From NCBI GenBank assembly GCA_030035585.1, contig CM057461.1:168961624-169025623 (forward strand): a stretch of DNA of 64,000 nucleotides. Direction: 5' to 3'. Of the stretch, positions 62,530 to 64,000 are shown piece by piece (the stretch's first letter is position 1; every line of letters starts with the position of its first letter). The stretch is from Dugong dugon (lineage: Eukaryota > Chordata > Mammalia > Sirenia > Dugongidae). The notes beneath the pieces are model-generated. The model saw nothing but the letters and a program-made list of their open reading frames with translations. It was not told where the DNA came from and made no database searches. A program made the position numbers and the translations under genes.

Positions 62530-63300
62530 TATGGCCACACAAAATTCACATACAATATTCATGATTATGGGGTTTATTAGGGAAGTAACACGTTACAATT
62601 CAGGATCAGGAACAACTCAGGATACAGTTCTTCGATCAGGACAGCTTTTCAGCTGTGCCCAAAGGCAGGCCACTCACTCGGCCCCAGGGCCCATTGAGCT
62701 GGCCTCTGCCCTGCTTGGGCAAGTGTTACAAAGCTCTTTAATTCCACTGATAAATGCCCAGAGGCACCCTACTCTGCCAGGAAGTCTCCTTCCTGAAGGC
62801 AGTCAACTCTCTTGCTCTGTGGGCCGTAAGAGCCCTGCTCCATGGGCTGGGAAGCCCACCGTGCCATCTCACTCTCGTCTCCTCATTCTGCTACCATTGT
62901 TTCTCTGCTGCTGCTTCTTGCCATCTTGCACTGTCTCCAGTGTTACAGCTCTCTCTCTCTGGCTCCTGGGTCTAGGAGGTTCTCAGCACAGGGACACTAG
63001 GTCCAACAGACACCCTCCACTCCTGGCTCTTCTTGGTAGTAGTGAGGACCCCTTTCCACCTCTGCGGTGGCTCATTTTAAGCCTAGTGAGATGGCAAAAC
63101 TTACCAATCCCCTCATTAGTGTTCTGTACACCTTATTTGCATAGTGCCATGCCCAAGGGTGCCATGCACTTTATTTACATTATTAGCACACTGTCCAATC
63201 CCCTTGGTGGGCCATAAGCACCTTATTTGCATAGTCCCACCCAATCATTTGGTGAGAGTTACAAGACCACAGTATAAAAGCAATCCATGGCACTGCAATA
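62530..63300 (-). mobile_element. candidate solo LTR
   Basis: Composition differs from the surroundings; antisense CCCTAATAAACCCC (near 62568-62580) could be its poly(A) signal and TTTTATACTG (near 63273) its TATA box. A 228-codon frame on the plus strand (62531-63217) has no recognised domain and is probably fortuitous. Family not identified. Confidence 0.4.
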
Positions 63301-63440
63301 ATCTTTACCAATAAACCCATGAGATAGCTACTATTTCCATGTTTTACAGATAAGGACACTGAAGCAAAGCCACTGGCCCAAAGTCAGTGAAGCTGAAATT
63401 CAAACCCAGATCTCACCAGCTAAGCTGAGATTATTCCAGA
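63300..63440 (-). mobile_element. MIR
   Basis: CCATGTTTTACAGATAAGGA and TGAAATTCAAACCCAGATCT are antisense MIR landmarks. Confidence 0.7.
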
Positions 63441-63649
63441 CAGCATGCTATCTTTCTTGAAGAGAAGAGTAGCATCTTTTCACCTGTGCATTTTCCACAG
63501 CACCTTGCATAGCATCTTGCACACAGTAGGTAATTAATAATGATTTGTGAATGTAGGAAGGAGAAAAGGAATGAACAAACTGATTCTGCTTTGGCCGTGT
63601 TGGGGTTTATGGACTGCACTCTGCTAAAGCACAAGTTGATTGCAGAGGG

Positions 63650-63840
63650 ATTTTTAAAAATTCATGTTTATTGTAGGAAAATAATGAAAATATAAAAAAG
63701 AATAAAAACACCTTAATTCTGTCACCCACAGATAATCACTGTTAGCACTTTGTTTCACCCGTAGATAATCACTTTTAACACCTTGTTGTATCTCATTCCA
63801 GTCTTTATGTATGGGAATAGGGGGAATTTTTGACCCTATG
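63650..63840 (-). mobile_element. old L1-like fragment
   Basis: CCCACAGATAATCACTGTTAGCA-type sequence, typical of old L1 3' ends, with an internal near-repeat (CAGATAATCACTGTTAGCAC / TAGATAATCACTTTTAACAC). Confidence 0.45.
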
Positions 63841-64000
63841 TGGCCCCAGAAAAACCTTCCTTGAAGGCTGGTTGGGAGCCTATCTAATAGTCGACACTTG
63901 TACTCTCCATTATGATATAAAACCCTAGTTTTTTGACTGAAAGGCAAATATATATTTACTTGTTAGCTATTTCTCACAAGCAGAAATTGTCTTAAATCTC

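Noticed and set aside
62531..63217. 228-codon open frame as a possible novel gene
   Set aside because: Leu/Ser/Pro-rich with no domain, no splice context, and it lies inside an LTR-like repeat block.

Overview
The window is mammalian nuclear DNA, almost certainly from an afrotherian, most likely an elephant or another paenungulate. The host signs are two vertebrate genes with GT-AG introns. The lineage signs are about 25 copies of a tRNA-headed SINE recognisable as AfroSINE, plus three copies of a BovB-like RTE LINE whose 3' end resembles the SINE tail. The species call is inference from remembered repeat families; no database was searched.

Two protein-coding genes lie head to head. NDUFS1, the 75-kDa iron-sulfur subunit of mitochondrial complex I, is on the minus strand (stop codon at 14234, start codon at 42042, non-coding first exon near 46.1-46.2 kb). 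I could read all 18 coding exons, and they join in frame to 727 codons with every iron-sulfur ligand present. EEF1B2, translation elongation factor 1-beta, is on the plus strand (46763-49509). Its six coding exons join in frame to 225 codons. Between the two first exons is a CpG-rich region of about 0.5 kb that looks like a shared promoter. The EEF1B2 side has a TATA-like box and a pyrimidine-rich presumed start. The NDUFS1 side has a YY1-type motif. EEF1B2 introns carry two expected snoRNAs: the C/D-box SNORD51 and the H/ACA-box SNORA41.

Region by region: 1-14.0 kb is intergenic and repeat-rich (RTE, AfroSINE, MIR, L2 and LTR-like pieces). 14.0-46.2 kb is NDUFS1, whose introns hold several L1/HAL1 pieces, a nested LTR-like block at 30.0-31.0 kb and many AfroSINEs. 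46.2-46.8 kb is the bidirectional promoter. 46.8-49.6 kb is EEF1B2 with its snoRNAs. 49.6-64 kb is intergenic and mostly transposons. It includes a roughly 4-kb L1-type element with ORF1 but almost no ORF2 (53.7-57.8 kb) and a near full-length RTE (58.6-61.8 kb) split by two AfroSINEs, each with target-site duplications.

I found no operon-like system, CRISPR array or novel gene. The most useful observations concern the transposon record (nested insertions, duplications, damaged catalytic residues) and the conserved divergent gene pair with intronic snoRNAs.
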